DNA of 64,000 bases from Pseudomonas sp. LS-2 (lineage in GTDB: Bacteria; Pseudomonadota; Gammaproteobacteria; Pseudomonadales; Pseudomonadaceae), in NCBI RefSeq assembly GCF_003605735.1, contig NZ_QXTJ01000041.1, positions 1 through 64,000 on the forward strand, in the 5' to 3' direction. The stretch's first letter is position 1; each line of letters starts with the position of its first letter. Below are positions 54,249 to 63,531 of this stretch, in pieces. The notes below the pieces were generated by a model. It worked only from the letters and a program-made list of their open reading frames with translations. It ran no database searches and had not been told where the DNA came from. Position numbers and translations under genes: made by a program.

Positions 54249-54593
54249 ATGAGCAAACCAATTACCGTTCTTCGCGACACCACGCCACTGCCCGTCGTTG
54301 ACGCCTGCAAATGGGAGCGCATCGGCGGCGATCCGCACACCGTCAACCTCAACGCGTACACCAGCGCCGACGGCGACAAGATCATGGGCACCTGGATCTG
54401 CACCCCGGGCAAATGGCTCGTGGAATACGTGAAGTGGGAGTACTGCGACTTCCAGGAAGGCTACTGCATCATCACCCCTGAAGGTCAGGAGCCGATTCAC
54501 TTGAAAGCCGGCGACAAATTCATCGTCGAGCCGGGCATGAAAGGCACGTGGGAAGTGGTCGAGACCGTGCGCAAGTATTTCGTGTTTGCCTGA
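54249..54593 (+). CDS. Cupin-domain protein (DUF861/EutQ-like)
   Basis: This 114-aa single-domain cupin (MGTWICTPGKWLVEYVKWEY, YCIITPEGQEPIHLKAGDKF, EPGMKGTWEVVETVRKYFV) belongs to the cupin_3 group. Metal-binding histidines are mostly absent, so it may bind a small molecule rather than catalyse. ATG 54249 was preferred to the upstream frame. A 255-bp gap before it holds nothing recognisable. Confidence 0.8.
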   Translation: MSKPITVLRDTTPLPVVDACKWERIGGDPHTVNLNAYTSADGDKIMGTWICTPGKWLVEYVKWEYCDFQEGYCIITPEGQEPIHLKAGDKFIVEPGMKGTWEVVETVRKYFVFA

Positions 54594-54616
54594 CTCCCCA
54601 CCCAGCAATCGTCGTC

Positions 54617-54690
54617 TTGTGTAGCAGACCGGCTTGCTGGAGGTGACATCTTGCGTGATCTTCTCCCAGCATGGTTAACACTCTGCTGGG
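54617..54690. other. Half REP and hairpin after the cupin gene
   Basis: TGTAGCAGACCGGCTTGCTG at 54619 is the left arm of a CTGTAGCAG element whose right arm is missing. It is followed by CCCAGCA/TGCTGGG, a 7-bp stem about 45 bp further on that could terminate the cupin transcript. Confidence 0.4.
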
Positions 54691-54863
54691 GGAAGGTCAG
54701 CTGAGAAATTGAGACGATCTATCGCTTCAATGAGTATTTCGGACACGATAAAACCGGCGAAGGCCCTTAAGATGAAAGCCGTCATAGATGCCCCGCAACC
54801 GTGGGGCCATCGCAAGCGTATCCCGGGCCGCCATTCGAGGGCCGACCAACGGAGTTCAGTGTC

Positions 54864-55124
54864 ATGTCCGAAGTCACGATCTATACCACTAATACCTGTC
54901 CGTACTGCGTGGCCGCGAAGAACCTGCTCAAGGCCAAAGGCGTGAGCTACAACGAAATCAACGTCCAGACCTCCATGGACCAGCGCAACATCATGATGGA
55001 GCGCAGCGGTCGTCGCACCGTTCCACAGATATTCATCGGTGATCGCCATGTCGGCGGTTTCGATGACATGGCTTTGCTGGAGCGCAAGGGCGAACTCAAT
55101 GCCCTGCTCGAAAGTCACGCCTGA
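54864..55124 (+). CDS. grxC: Glutaredoxin 3
   Basis: This 86-aa dithiol glutaredoxin has the active site CPYC at residues 12-15, the glutathione-binding RRTVPQIFI with cis-proline, and VGGFDDMALLE. It reduces protein disulfides and mixed glutathione disulfides. ATG 54864 gives the usual length. Its stop overlaps the convergent mmsB stop region by 10 bp. Confidence 0.92.
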   Translation: MSEVTIYTTNTCPYCVAAKNLLKAKGVSYNEINVQTSMDQRNIMMERSGRRTVPQIFIGDRHVGGFDDMALLERKGELNALLESHA

Positions 55125-56008
55125 TCTTTCTTCCGATACCCCTCGACCACCGCCGAGAAGTCTTTGCCGCCATCGCCACGCAGACTCATCGCCTGATACA
55201 GCTGCTGCGCCACGGCACCGAGAACCACCGGCTGGTGCGCGACTCTGGCGGCCTCGGTGGCGAGCCCCAGATCCTTGAGCATCAGCTCGGCCCCAAACCC
55301 ACCGGTATAACCGCGTGACGCTGGCGCGGTGTCGACGATGCCAGGCCAGGGGTTGTACATCTCCGAACTCCAGCACCGGCCGGTAGAGCTGTTGATGATG
55401 TTCGCCAGAATCGCTGTGTCGATGCCCAAGCGATCACCCAACGCCATGGCTTCGGCGACACCGATCATGGATATCCCCAACAGCATGTTGTTGCAGATCT
55501 TGGCGATCTGCCCCGTGCCGACGTCACCGCAATGCACGATGTTACGGCCCATCTGCGCGAGGATCGGTCTGAGCACCGTGAAATGCTCCAGACTCGCCCC
55601 CACCATGAACGTCAGTGTTCCGGCCTGCGCGCCGCCGGTGCCACCCGACACTGGCGCATCGCCGACCACCACACCTTGCCTGGCCGCAGCCGCCGCCACA
55701 TCGCGAATGGTCTGTGGGTCGATGGTGCTGCAATCCACAGCCGGCACACCGGGGGCGATTCCCGCCAGTACCCCGTCTTCGTTCAGGTAAACCGCGCGAA
55801 CGTGTGCAGCGGCCGGCAACATGGTAATCACCAGATCCGCGCCTTCTACAGCGTGTTTGGGTGATTCGCTGATGCGGCTGCCCAGCTCGGCGAGTTCGGC
55901 CAGTACCTGCGTATTGAGGTCAAACAGGTGCAACTGATGCCCGGCCCGGATCAGGTTCCGCGCCATGGGCGCGCCCATGTTGCCCAGGCCAATGAATGCG
56001 ATTTTCAT
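55115..56008 (-). CDS. mmsB: 3-hydroxyisobutyrate dehydrogenase
   Basis: This 297-aa NAD-dependent beta-hydroxyacid dehydrogenase has Rossmann motif AFIGLGNMGAPMARNL, substrate motif DAPVSGGTGGAQAGTL and catalytic lysine in GQIAKICNNML. It oxidises 3-hydroxyisobutyrate to methylmalonate semialdehyde in valine breakdown. ATG 56008 gives the standard start, 35 bp after mmsA, so both are co-transcribed. Confidence 0.9.
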   Translation of the reverse strand: MKIAFIGLGNMGAPMARNLIRAGHQLHLFDLNTQVLAELAELGSRISESPKHAVEGADLVITMLPAAAHVRAVYLNEDGVLAGIAPGVPAVDCSTIDPQTIRDVAAAAARQGVVVGDAPVSGGTGGAQAGTLTFMVGASLEHFTVLRPILAQMGRNIVHCGDVGTGQIAKICNNMLLGISMIGVAEAMALGDRLGIDTAILANIINSSTGRCWSSEMYNPWPGIVDTAPASRGYTGGFGAELMLKDLGLATEAARVAHQPVVLGAVAQQLYQAMSLRGDGGKDFSAVVEGYRKKDQA

Positions 56009-56043
56009 GGTGTTCTCTCTATTCAGGTCGAGTCCGGCAACGC

Positions 56044-57570
56044 TCAACGCAGATTGATCGTCGTGTTCACGCCATCATTCACGCTGTCGTCATCGAACCA
56101 GCGACTGGTGACGGTCTTGGTCTGAGTGTAGAACTGCACCACTTGTTTGCCGTATGGCCCCAGATCGCCAAGCTTGGAACCGCGCGAACCGGTGAAGCTG
56201 AAGAATGGAACCGGTACAGGAATCGGGATATTGATGCCGACCTGGCCGACGTCGATTTCATTCTGGAATTTACGCGCCGCCGCTCCGCTCTGGGTGAACA
56301 GACCGACGCCATTGCCGAAGGGGTTGGCGTTGACCAGTTCGATGGCCTGATCCAGCGTGTCGACTTCCAGCACCACCAGCACCGGTCCAAAAATTTCCTG
56401 AGTGTAGACCTGCATCTGCGTGGTCACGCCGGTGAACAGCGTCGGGCCGACAAAGTTGCCGTTCTCATAACCTGCGACCGTGATGCCGCGCCCGTCCAGT
56501 TCGAGCCTGGCGCCTTCTTTCACGCCGCTTTCGATCAGGTCGAGAATCCGCTGTCTGGCACGCTTGGAAATGACTGGCCCGACATCCGTGCCAGGTTCAT
56601 TGCCTGCGTTGACCTTGAGCTTCTGCGCCAGCGCCTTGAGTTCAGGAATCCACTGCTTCGACGCGCCGACCATTACCACCACCGAGGTCGCCATGCAGCG
56701 CTGACCCGCAGCGCCGAACCCCGCGCCCACCAGTGCATTGAGGGTCTGTTCGCGGTTCGCATCCGGCAAGACCACCGCGTGGTTTTTCGCGCCCATCATC
56801 GACTGCACGCGCTTGCCGTGTTTACCGGCCAGGTCGTAGACATGAGTGCCCACTGCCGTCGAACCAACGAAGGAAACCGCCTTGATGTCCTTGTGGGTGC
56901 AGATCGCGTCGACCACCTCTTTGCCGCCGTGTACCACGTTCAATACGCCGGCAGGCACCCCCGCTTCGACCGCCAGTTCGACCAGCAGCATGGTTGACAT
57001 CGGGTCCTGCTCGGAAGGCTTCAGCACGAACGTATTTCCACAGGCGATGGCCATCGGGAACATCCACAACGGAATCATCGCCGGGAAGTTGAAAGGCGTG
57101 ATGCCCGCGCATACCCCGATGGGTTGGCGCAGCGTGTAGGTATCGACGCCGCCTGCGACGTTCTCGGCGAACTCGCCCATCTGTAACGTGCCGATGGAGC
57201 AGGCGTGCTCCACCACTTCCAGCCCGCGAAAAATATCGCCCTCTGCATCAGCGATGGTCTTGCCCTGCTCAGCGCTGAGCACCACTGCGATGCGTTTGGA
57301 GTGCTCGCGAATCAGCGCCTGCAACTTGAGCATGATGCGCATGCGAGCGCCGATGGGGGTGTGGCGCCAGGTCTTGAAGGCGTTCTGTGCGGCGGCAACG
57401 GCAGCATCGACTTCGGCGGTGGTTACGAGCGGCACCTTGGCCAGCACTTCCTGAGTCGCGGGATTGATCACATCCAGCCATTCACCGGTCTGCGACTCGA
57501 CCCATTCGCCATCGATCAGCATTTTCACGCGGGCCACAGTCGTGTTGTTTTTATTAAGTGAAACGTTCAT
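56044..57570 (-). CDS. mmsA: Methylmalonate-semialdehyde dehydrogenase (CoA-acylating)
   Basis: This 508-aa aldehyde dehydrogenase produces propionyl-CoA or acetyl-CoA from methylmalonate or malonate semialdehyde. The catalytic C292 lies in GFGAAGQRCMATS, and the IGVCAGITPFNFPAMIPLWM segment and FTGSRGSKLGD end are typical of MmsA. ATG 57570 gives MNVSLNKN. It is followed by mmsB. The regulator is a LysR protein further upstream rather than an adjacent MmsR. Confidence 0.92.
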   Translation of the reverse strand: MNVSLNKNNTTVARVKMLIDGEWVESQTGEWLDVINPATQEVLAKVPLVTTAEVDAAVAAAQNAFKTWRHTPIGARMRIMLKLQALIREHSKRIAVVLSAEQGKTIADAEGDIFRGLEVVEHACSIGTLQMGEFAENVAGGVDTYTLRQPIGVCAGITPFNFPAMIPLWMFPMAIACGNTFVLKPSEQDPMSTMLLVELAVEAGVPAGVLNVVHGGKEVVDAICTHKDIKAVSFVGSTAVGTHVYDLAGKHGKRVQSMMGAKNHAVVLPDANREQTLNALVGAGFGAAGQRCMATSVVVMVGASKQWIPELKALAQKLKVNAGNEPGTDVGPVISKRARQRILDLIESGVKEGARLELDGRGITVAGYENGNFVGPTLFTGVTTQMQVYTQEIFGPVLVVLEVDTLDQAIELVNANPFGNGVGLFTQSGAAARKFQNEIDVGQVGINIPIPVPVPFFSFTGSRGSKLGDLGPYGKQVVQFYTQTKTVTSRWFDDDSVNDGVNTTINLR

Positions 57571-57624
57571 TGCAGGATTCTCCATTCGAAGCAGCGCCAT
57601 CTGGAAAGCGCCGATAAAGCTCTT

Positions 57625-57694
57625 CTGTAGCAGTCCGGCTTGCCGGCGGTGACGTTCTCAAGGCCGCCACCGCCGGCAAGCCGTGCTGCTACAG
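57625..57694. repeat. REP element, CTGTAGCAG class
   Basis: CTGTAGCAGTCCGGCTTGCC faces GGCAAGCCGTGCTGCTACAG. It lies between the MFS gene and mmsA, both on the minus strand, and may lower readthrough between them. Confidence 0.85.
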
Positions 57695-57719
57695 ATGTTC
57701 GATCCACGGCAAATTTGTC

Positions 57720-59063
57720 TCAGCCGACTCTTTGGCGCGGCGGATCGCGCTTCATCAGCGCCGTGCATACCAGCGCGATCAGCGCCATGCCGACCAGGTA
57801 CACGATCACGTAATGCGGGTTTCCGCCCCCCATCGCCAGCAACTGCGTGGCAATCATCGGCGCGAAACCGCCGCCCAGCACACCGGCCAGTTGCACAGAA
57901 ACGGAGATGCCGCTGTAGCGAATTTCCGCCGGGAATTGTCGGGCGAACAGCAGCGATTCCGGCGCATACAAAATCGGGAACACCACGCCCACCGCCAGCA
58001 CCATCGCCCACCAGACCAGTACCGGATCACGCGTGCCGAGCATGGCGAAGAAGGGGTAGACGAAGGCACACAGCAGTAACAGCCCCACGAAATACAGACG
58101 CCTCTGCCCAACCCGGTCAGAGATATGCCCGCACAGCGGCATGGTCACCAGCGACAGCGCCGCGCCTGCGGTAATCGCACCCAGGACGTCAGCGCGAGGG
58201 ATCTGCAACTGATTGGCGGCGTACGCCAGAGCGAAGGTCACCGACATGTAGAACCAGGCGTTTTCGGCCGTGCGCGCGCCGATGATCGTCAGGGTTTCTC
58301 TGGGGTGATCGCGGAAGACTTTGAACAGCGGAACCTTGACCGCGATGTTGTTCTTCTTCAGTTTCTCGAAGTCAGGTGACTCCGGGACTTTCAGGCGAAT
58401 CAGCCAACCTACGCCGAGCAGCACGACGCTCGCCAGAAACGGAATGCGCCAGCCCCAACTGAGCATGTCTTCTTCGGGCATCTTCGCGACCATCGCCATG
58501 GCCAGCGACGCCAGCACCAGCCCCGCGCCGACACCGGTTTGCGGCAAGCTGCCATAGAAGCCCTTCTTGCCTTCGGGCGCATGCTCGACGGCCATCAACA
58601 CTGCCCCGCCCCACTCCCCGCCGACGGCCATGCCTTGCAGAAAGCGCATCGCGACGAGGATCACAGCGGCCCAGTAACCAATCTGCTGATAAGTGGGAAT
58701 CAGGCCGATGATGATGGTCGGAATCCCCATCAGCATGAGCGTGAAGAGCAGCATCGATTTACGGCCGATCCTGTCGCCGAAATGACCGAACACGATCCCG
58801 CCCAGCGGCCGCCCGAGAAAGCCCACGGCATAGGTGGCGAACGCCGCCAGCACACCGATGATGGGGTCCAGTGCAGGAAAGAAGATTTTGTTGAAGATCA
58901 GCGCGGCAGCCGTGCCGTAGAGGAAAAAGTCGTACCACTCGATGGTCGTGCCCGCCATGCTCGCAGCACCGGCAAGCCGATAGGCTTTGGTTTTTTTCGC
59001 GGCACTGGCGTTTGCAGCATGGGTTTGCGCCGCCGTGGCGTCCGCCGTTATAGCGTTCTTCAT
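57720..59063 (-). CDS. MFS metabolite:proton symporter
   Basis: This 447-aa 12-helix protein belongs to the metabolite:H+ symporter family (ShiA/ProP/KgtP-like): GTTIEWYDFFLYGTAAAL in helix 1, GHFGDRIGRKSML in loop 2-3 and RFLQGMAVGGEWGGAVLMA in helix 5. It imports a small carboxylate or betaine. The start at 59063 has GGAGGA upstream. Genes mmsA and mmsB follow on the same strand after a REP element, so a branched or beta-hydroxy acid substrate would fit, though this is inference. Confidence 0.85.
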   Translation of the reverse strand: MKNAITADATAAQTHAANASAAKKTKAYRLAGAASMAGTTIEWYDFFLYGTAAALIFNKIFFPALDPIIGVLAAFATYAVGFLGRPLGGIVFGHFGDRIGRKSMLLFTLMLMGIPTIIIGLIPTYQQIGYWAAVILVAMRFLQGMAVGGEWGGAVLMAVEHAPEGKKGFYGSLPQTGVGAGLVLASLAMAMVAKMPEEDMLSWGWRIPFLASVVLLGVGWLIRLKVPESPDFEKLKKNNIAVKVPLFKVFRDHPRETLTIIGARTAENAWFYMSVTFALAYAANQLQIPRADVLGAITAGAALSLVTMPLCGHISDRVGQRRLYFVGLLLLCAFVYPFFAMLGTRDPVLVWWAMVLAVGVVFPILYAPESLLFARQFPAEIRYSGISVSVQLAGVLGGGFAPMIATQLLAMGGGNPHYVIVYLVGMALIALVCTALMKRDPPRQRVG

Positions 59064-59283
59064 AAACTCCTCCGCTTATTTATTGTTGTGCAGGGTGTTA
59101 TGGCGTGTAGGTGATTCGGTTGTGTGTCGCGTTGACCTCGGTCGTGAATGTGTTCGCTGCCCCTGTGGAAGCCGTTCATGTGTCGGCTCGGTACCCGTGC
59201 CTTACTGCGAGTTGGTTTGCTCCGTGCTTCGGAGTATAGATGTGCAAACTTCTAATAAGAACGCACATAAAAGCAGGTCCAAC

Positions 59284-60231
59284 ATGCAAAAAAACATCAC
59301 ATCCCTGAGCGCTCTGAACTGGGATGACCTGAAGTTTTTTCTTGAAGTCGCACGTACCCGCAAGGCCAGTTCCGCCGCCAAACGGCTGGGCGTGGACTAC
59401 ACAACGGTGTCGCGAAGAATCAATGCGCTTGAAGCATCACTCGGCACCCTGCTGTTCGAAAAGTCGCGCAACAACGGCTTTGTCCTGACCGCCGAAGGCC
59501 AGCGTTTACTGGGCTCTGCCGAGTCCATCGAAAGCACCTTGCACATTGCCTGCGAGCAGGTTTCAGGCTCCGGCGTGGCGTTATCCGGGCATGTGCGAAT
59601 GGGCTGCACCGAAGGCTTCGGCAGCTTTTTCATCACCCCGCAATTGAGCCACTTCACCGACACCTACCCTGCTATCTCGGTTGATATTTTGCCGCTGCCG
59701 CACTTCATCAGCCTGTCCAAGCGCGAGGCCGACATCGTCATCGCCCTGGAACGCCCGGAACACGGGCCTTACGTCTGCTGCAAACTGTGCGACTACAACC
59801 TGCGGCTCTACGCGACACAGGACTATCTGGATAACCACGCGCCGATCAACAAAGTCGAGGACCTCGCCACACATCCGTTCATCAGCTACGTCGACGACCT
59901 GGCGTTCAGCTCGGAGCTGTTGTATCTGAGCAACCTGCTCCCCGGCGCTCACGCAACGTTGCGCAGCACCAGCGTCATCGCCCAATACGTCGCAGCATTG
60001 CAGGGCCGCGCGCTGGCGATTTTGCCGTGCTTCCTCGCAGCGCAGGACCCGCGTCTGCTGCCAGTATTGGAGAAAGAGGTGAACATCACGCGGCAGTTCT
60101 GGATGTACTGCCGAGAGGACCTGAGAAAGCTCAAGCGGATCACTCTGTTGTGGGATTACATTCGCGAGACGACCGAGGGCAACCAGGCATTTTTGCTGGG
60201 CGAGACCCAGGTGATGAGTTTTGTGGACTGA
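59284..60231 (+). CDS. LysR-family transcriptional regulator, divergent from the MFS/mmsAB genes
   Basis: This 315-aa regulator has the winged helix ARTRKASSAAKRLGVDYTTV and a typical effector domain. ATG 59284 is chosen because the DNA-binding domain starts close by; upstream codons to 58987 overlap the divergent MFS gene. Divergence with 220 bp between starts suggests control of the MFS-mmsAB genes. Confidence 0.85.
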   Translation: MQKNITSLSALNWDDLKFFLEVARTRKASSAAKRLGVDYTTVSRRINALEASLGTLLFEKSRNNGFVLTAEGQRLLGSAESIESTLHIACEQVSGSGVALSGHVRMGCTEGFGSFFITPQLSHFTDTYPAISVDILPLPHFISLSKREADIVIALERPEHGPYVCCKLCDYNLRLYATQDYLDNHAPINKVEDLATHPFISYVDDLAFSSELLYLSNLLPGAHATLRSTSVIAQYVAALQGRALAILPCFLAAQDPRLLPVLEKEVNITRQFWMYCREDLRKLKRITLLWDYIRETTEGNQAFLLGETQVMSFVD

Positions 60232-60624
60232 CCACCGCCCATGCCCATCGGCCAACTGTAGGAGCGCGCTTGCCCGCGATGGCGGTCGCCCTGAAACGGA
60301 TTCGGCGACTGACACGCCGCATTCGCGGGCAAGCGCGCTCCTACAGTTCGCGCAGCCGCAACACCGAATCTGCCTCCTGACGTCTAGTGAGCACCTCCGC
60401 AACATAGTTTAGAAATCTCTGAACTATGCATTTGAGCTTTCCTATTCTTTCCGTTCATCGGCCGAAACTAAGATCGGCTCCAATAAAGGAGCCCGTCCAG
60501 TAGAGACACGGCCCGAAGATTGCCTTTTTCAGATGTGACTGCCGTTGTACCCGTTTCGGCTCGCGCCGTGGCGAAGCTATGTCAGGGCAGGTCTGTCGCC
60601 AGACGCAATCTTTGAGGACGTTCG
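60232..60624 (+). other. 393-bp intergenic region before the TIM-barrel/oxygenase operon
   Basis: It holds the REP element at 60256-60346 and then about 275 bp with an AT-rich part (TTTAGAAATCTCTGAACTAT near 60410) likely to contain the operon promoter. No open frame of note and no clear operator was seen. Confidence 0.5.
60256..60346. repeat. REP element, CTGTAGGAG class
   Basis: CTGTAGGAGCGCGCTTGCCC pairs with GGGCAAGCGCGCTCCTACAG; GCGATGGCG faces CGCCGCATTCGC inside. It is the complete version of the element cut at the window start. Confidence 0.85.
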
Positions 60625-61476
60625 ATGAAACTGGAAATCTTCCGCACGATGTGGGGCTACACCGCCAGCAAGGCTCAGGCACTCGATGAGCTGCTGGAAG
60701 CCGGGTTCGACGGCATGGAAGCGCGCCTGCCGCTGACGCCCGTCGAGCGGGCCGAGTTTGGTGCTTTCCTGCGCGCCAATCGCCTGCCCTACATCGCGAC
60801 TGTCTTCACCGCTTACGACGTCCTCCCGGAACAATCGGCAACCCTCGCCGAACACCTCACCGATCTGGAAAAGAAGCTCGCCTGGTCTACCGAACTGACC
60901 CCGCGTTTCGTCAATGTGCTGGCCGGCAATGACCGCTGGCAGTTGCCGCAGCAGGTCGACTTCTTCGGTCAGGCGCTGGAGCTGGCACGCAAGCACGGCC
61001 AGATGGTCACCTTCGAAACCCACCGCGCGCGCTCGCTGTTCAACCCGTGGGTAACGCTGGAACTGATTCGTCAGCTCCCCGACCTGCGCTTCACCAGCGA
61101 CATCAGCCACTGGATCGTCACCTGCGAACGTCTGCTCGATGACCCCGAGGACGACCTCGGCGCCTTCGTCGAGCGCGTCCATCATATTCAGGCCCGCGTC
61201 GGTTACGACCAGGGCCCGCAAGTCCCACACCCGGGCGGCCCCGAGCGCGCTAAGGAGCTGGCCTTTCATCAGCAACACTGGGAGGCCATCTGGAAGTCGC
61301 AGCAAGCGCGCGGCTATCAGCTGACGACGCTGACCCCGGAATTCGGCGCCGACGGCTACCTGCATCACCTACCGTTCACCAACGTACCGGTGGCCGATCT
61401 GTGGTCGCTGAACGTGTGGATGGCCAAGACAGAACGCGAACATTTTCAACGCTTCACCCATACAACAAGCCGATAA
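60625..61476 (+). CDS. Sugar-phosphate isomerase/epimerase-type TIM-barrel protein
   Basis: This 283-aa AP_endonuc_2-fold protein has metal-binding patterns TFETHRARS, SDISHWIVTCE and ...RVHHIQARVG and HPGGPE. The fold is shared by xylose-isomerase-like epimerases, hydroxypyruvate isomerases and some C-C lyases. The reaction is not predictable. It is the first gene of an operon with an oxygenase and an importer and is 13 bp ahead of the next gene, so it should act on the imported compound or its oxidised product. Confidence 0.82.
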   Translation: MKLEIFRTMWGYTASKAQALDELLEAGFDGMEARLPLTPVERAEFGAFLRANRLPYIATVFTAYDVLPEQSATLAEHLTDLEKKLAWSTELTPRFVNVLAGNDRWQLPQQVDFFGQALELARKHGQMVTFETHRARSLFNPWVTLELIRQLPDLRFTSDISHWIVTCERLLDDPEDDLGAFVERVHHIQARVGYDQGPQVPHPGGPERAKELAFHQQHWEAIWKSQQARGYQLTTLTPEFGADGYLHHLPFTNVPVADLWSLNVWMAKTEREHFQRFTHTTSR

Positions 61477-61489
61477 GGAGCGTTTCGCC

Positions 61490-62554
61490 ATGTCTGATCA
61501 GTCTCAAGCGGCAGCACCGAAGGTCGCCAACTTCAACAGCATTCCGGTGGTCGACATCGCGGGCCTGTTCGACGCCGACATCACCCAGCGCCAGGCCGTG
61601 GCCAATCAGCTGGGTAAGGCTGCACGGGAAGTCGGCTTCCTGTACGTCAAGAACCACGGCATCGAGCAGTCGTTGATCGACGGCCTGCGCCAGGCTGCCA
61701 AGGATCTGTTCGCTCAGTCCCTCGAGTACAAGATGCAGCACTACATCGGCACTTCGCGCAGCCACAAAGGCTTCGTGCCAGAAGGCGAAGAGGTTTATGC
61801 CAAGGGCAAACCGGATCACAAGGAGGCTTTCGACATCGGTTTCGAAGTCGGCGACGACGATCCGCTGGTGATCGCCAAGACGCCCTTGATCGGGGCCAAC
61901 GAATGGCCTGACCTGCCGGGATTCCGTCCAGCCGTAGAAGCTTATTACGCCGCTGTATTCGCCTTGGGTCGCCGGCTGTTCGACGGCTTCGCACTGGCCT
62001 TGGGCCTGGAGGAGGGCTATTTCGAGGCAATGGTCACTCGCCCGCCGTCCAAGTTGCGGCTGATTCACTACCCGTTCGACGACGCCGCACAGGACGCGCC
62101 CGGTATTGGTGCACACACCGACTACGAGTGCTTCACCATGCTGCTGGCCGACAAGCCCGGCCTTGAGGTCATGAACGATCTGGGCCAGTGGATCGACGCG
62201 CCGCCGGTTGAAGGCGCATTCGTGGTCAATATCGGCGACATGCTGGAGGTCATGACTGCTGGTACGTTCGTTGCTACGGCTCACCGTGTACGCACAGTCA
62301 GCGAAGAGCGTTACTCGTTCCCGTTGTTCTTCGCCTGCGACTTCCACACTCAGATCAAACCACTCCCGCAGTTTGAAACCCGGAGTCAGGAATACGAAGA
62401 GATCACCATTGGCGAGCACATGTTCGGCCAAGCCCTGCAGACCTATCAGTACCTGCGCCGCAAGGTCGAAAGCGGCGAGCTGAAACTGTATGAAAAGGCG
62501 CGCAAGCCATCGAGCTTCGGCCACCTGAAGAATCAGGCACAGGACCCGTCCTGA
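61490..62554 (+). CDS. Isopenicillin-N-synthase-family non-haem iron oxygenase
   Basis: This 354-aa protein has the N-terminal DIOX_N domain (IPVVDIAGLFDADI, GFLYVKNHGIE) and a jelly-roll core with iron ligands H and D in GAHTDYECFTML and H in ATAHRVRTV, followed by RYSFPLFF (R-x-S substrate/2-oxoglutarate motif). Bacterial relatives include ethylene-forming and hydroxylating enzymes. The family needs Fe(II), usually with 2-oxoglutarate. Substrate unknown. Its stop overlaps a possible start of the next gene. Confidence 0.87.
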   Translation: MSDQSQAAAPKVANFNSIPVVDIAGLFDADITQRQAVANQLGKAAREVGFLYVKNHGIEQSLIDGLRQAAKDLFAQSLEYKMQHYIGTSRSHKGFVPEGEEVYAKGKPDHKEAFDIGFEVGDDDPLVIAKTPLIGANEWPDLPGFRPAVEAYYAAVFALGRRLFDGFALALGLEEGYFEAMVTRPPSKLRLIHYPFDDAAQDAPGIGAHTDYECFTMLLADKPGLEVMNDLGQWIDAPPVEGAFVVNIGDMLEVMTAGTFVATAHRVRTVSEERYSFPLFFACDFHTQIKPLPQFETRSQEYEEITIGEHMFGQALQTYQYLRRKVESGELKLYEKARKPSSFGHLKNQAQDPS

Positions 62555-62613
62555 TGCTCAAGAAGATTGCCAAACACACCGTGCCTTACCTTCCTGACGT
62601 GGAGTCACCGACG

Positions 62614-63429
62614 ATGCGCAACACTTTGAACACTGCTGTTCGCTTGACCGTTCTTGCCACCGCCGTGCTTGGCGCGACTGCTTTCGGTACAGCCGCCCAG
62701 GCTGCCACTACCGTGACCCCCGGCCAGTTCAAGGTCGGCATGGAAATTACCTATCCTCCGTTCGAATCCTATGACGAGAAGAAGAACGTCGTCGGTTCCG
62801 ACCCGGACCTGTCGCGTCTGCTGGCCAAGCACATGGACCTCAAGGCGGAGTTCGTCGACACCAAGTTCTCCAGCCTGATCCTGAGCCTCAACGCCGGTCA
62901 CTACGACGCCATCATCTCGGGCATGTACATCACCCCTGAGCGTCAGACCCAGGCTCAGACCATCGCTTACGCCAAAACCGGCGCGGCGATCATGGTTCTG
63001 AAAGACAGCGCCCTCAAACCCAAGGTGCCGGAGGATCTCTGCGGTCTGAAAGTCGGCCTGGAAAAGGGCACCACCTGGGTCGCCCAGTTCAACAAGCTGT
63101 CCACCGATTACTGCGTCCCGAACAACAAGGGTGCCATCTCGGTCAGCGAATTCCCGTCCGCTCCTGAAGTGACCCAGGCGCTGCTGTCCGGCAACGTTCA
63201 GGCGCAGGTCGAGATCGACGGCGCTGCCGGCATGATCGCCGAGCGCACCAAGGGCCGAGTGGTGGTGAGTACCGAACACTCGATCTACCAACAGACGCTG
63301 GGCATCTACGTGAAGAAGGGTAACGACGAGCTGTATCAGGCGCTGCTCAAGGCCTTCGACGAGACCAAGAAGTCCGGTGAGTACGCAGCGTTGCTAAAAA
63401 AGTACAACCTGGAAGAGCCAGCGAACTGA
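62614..63429 (+). CDS. Amino-acid-type ABC transporter substrate-binding protein
   Basis: This 271-aa SBP_bac_3 protein has the signal peptide MRNTLNTAVRLTVLATAVLG (cleaved near AQAAT), FKVGMEITYPPFESYDEKK, the conserved SGMYITPERQ and LKVGLEKGTTW. It should bind a polar amino acid or derivative. ATG 62614 gives the cleaner leader and has GGAG upstream; ATG 62554 overlaps the oxygenase stop. A permease gene follows after two REP elements. Confidence 0.85.
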   Translation: MRNTLNTAVRLTVLATAVLGATAFGTAAQAATTVTPGQFKVGMEITYPPFESYDEKKNVVGSDPDLSRLLAKHMDLKAEFVDTKFSSLILSLNAGHYDAIISGMYITPERQTQAQTIAYAKTGAAIMVLKDSALKPKVPEDLCGLKVGLEKGTTWVAQFNKLSTDYCVPNNKGAISVSEFPSAPEVTQALLSGNVQAQVEIDGAAGMIAERTKGRVVVSTEHSIYQQTLGIYVKKGNDELYQALLKAFDETKKSGEYAALLKKYNLEEPAN

Positions 63430-63442
63430 TCGTTCGAAAATT

Positions 63443-63512
63443 CTGCAGCAGCACGGCTCGCCGGCGGTAGCGTCTTTGAAATCGCCACCGCCGGCAAGCC
63501 GGACTGCTACAG
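63443..63512. repeat. REP element, CTGTAGCAG class
   Basis: CTGCAGCAGCACGGCTCGCC faces GGCAAGCCGGACTGCTACAG. It lies directly after the binding-protein gene, in tandem with a second REP of a different class. Confidence 0.8.
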
Positions 63513-63531
63513 ATCGATTGATGCTGTACCT

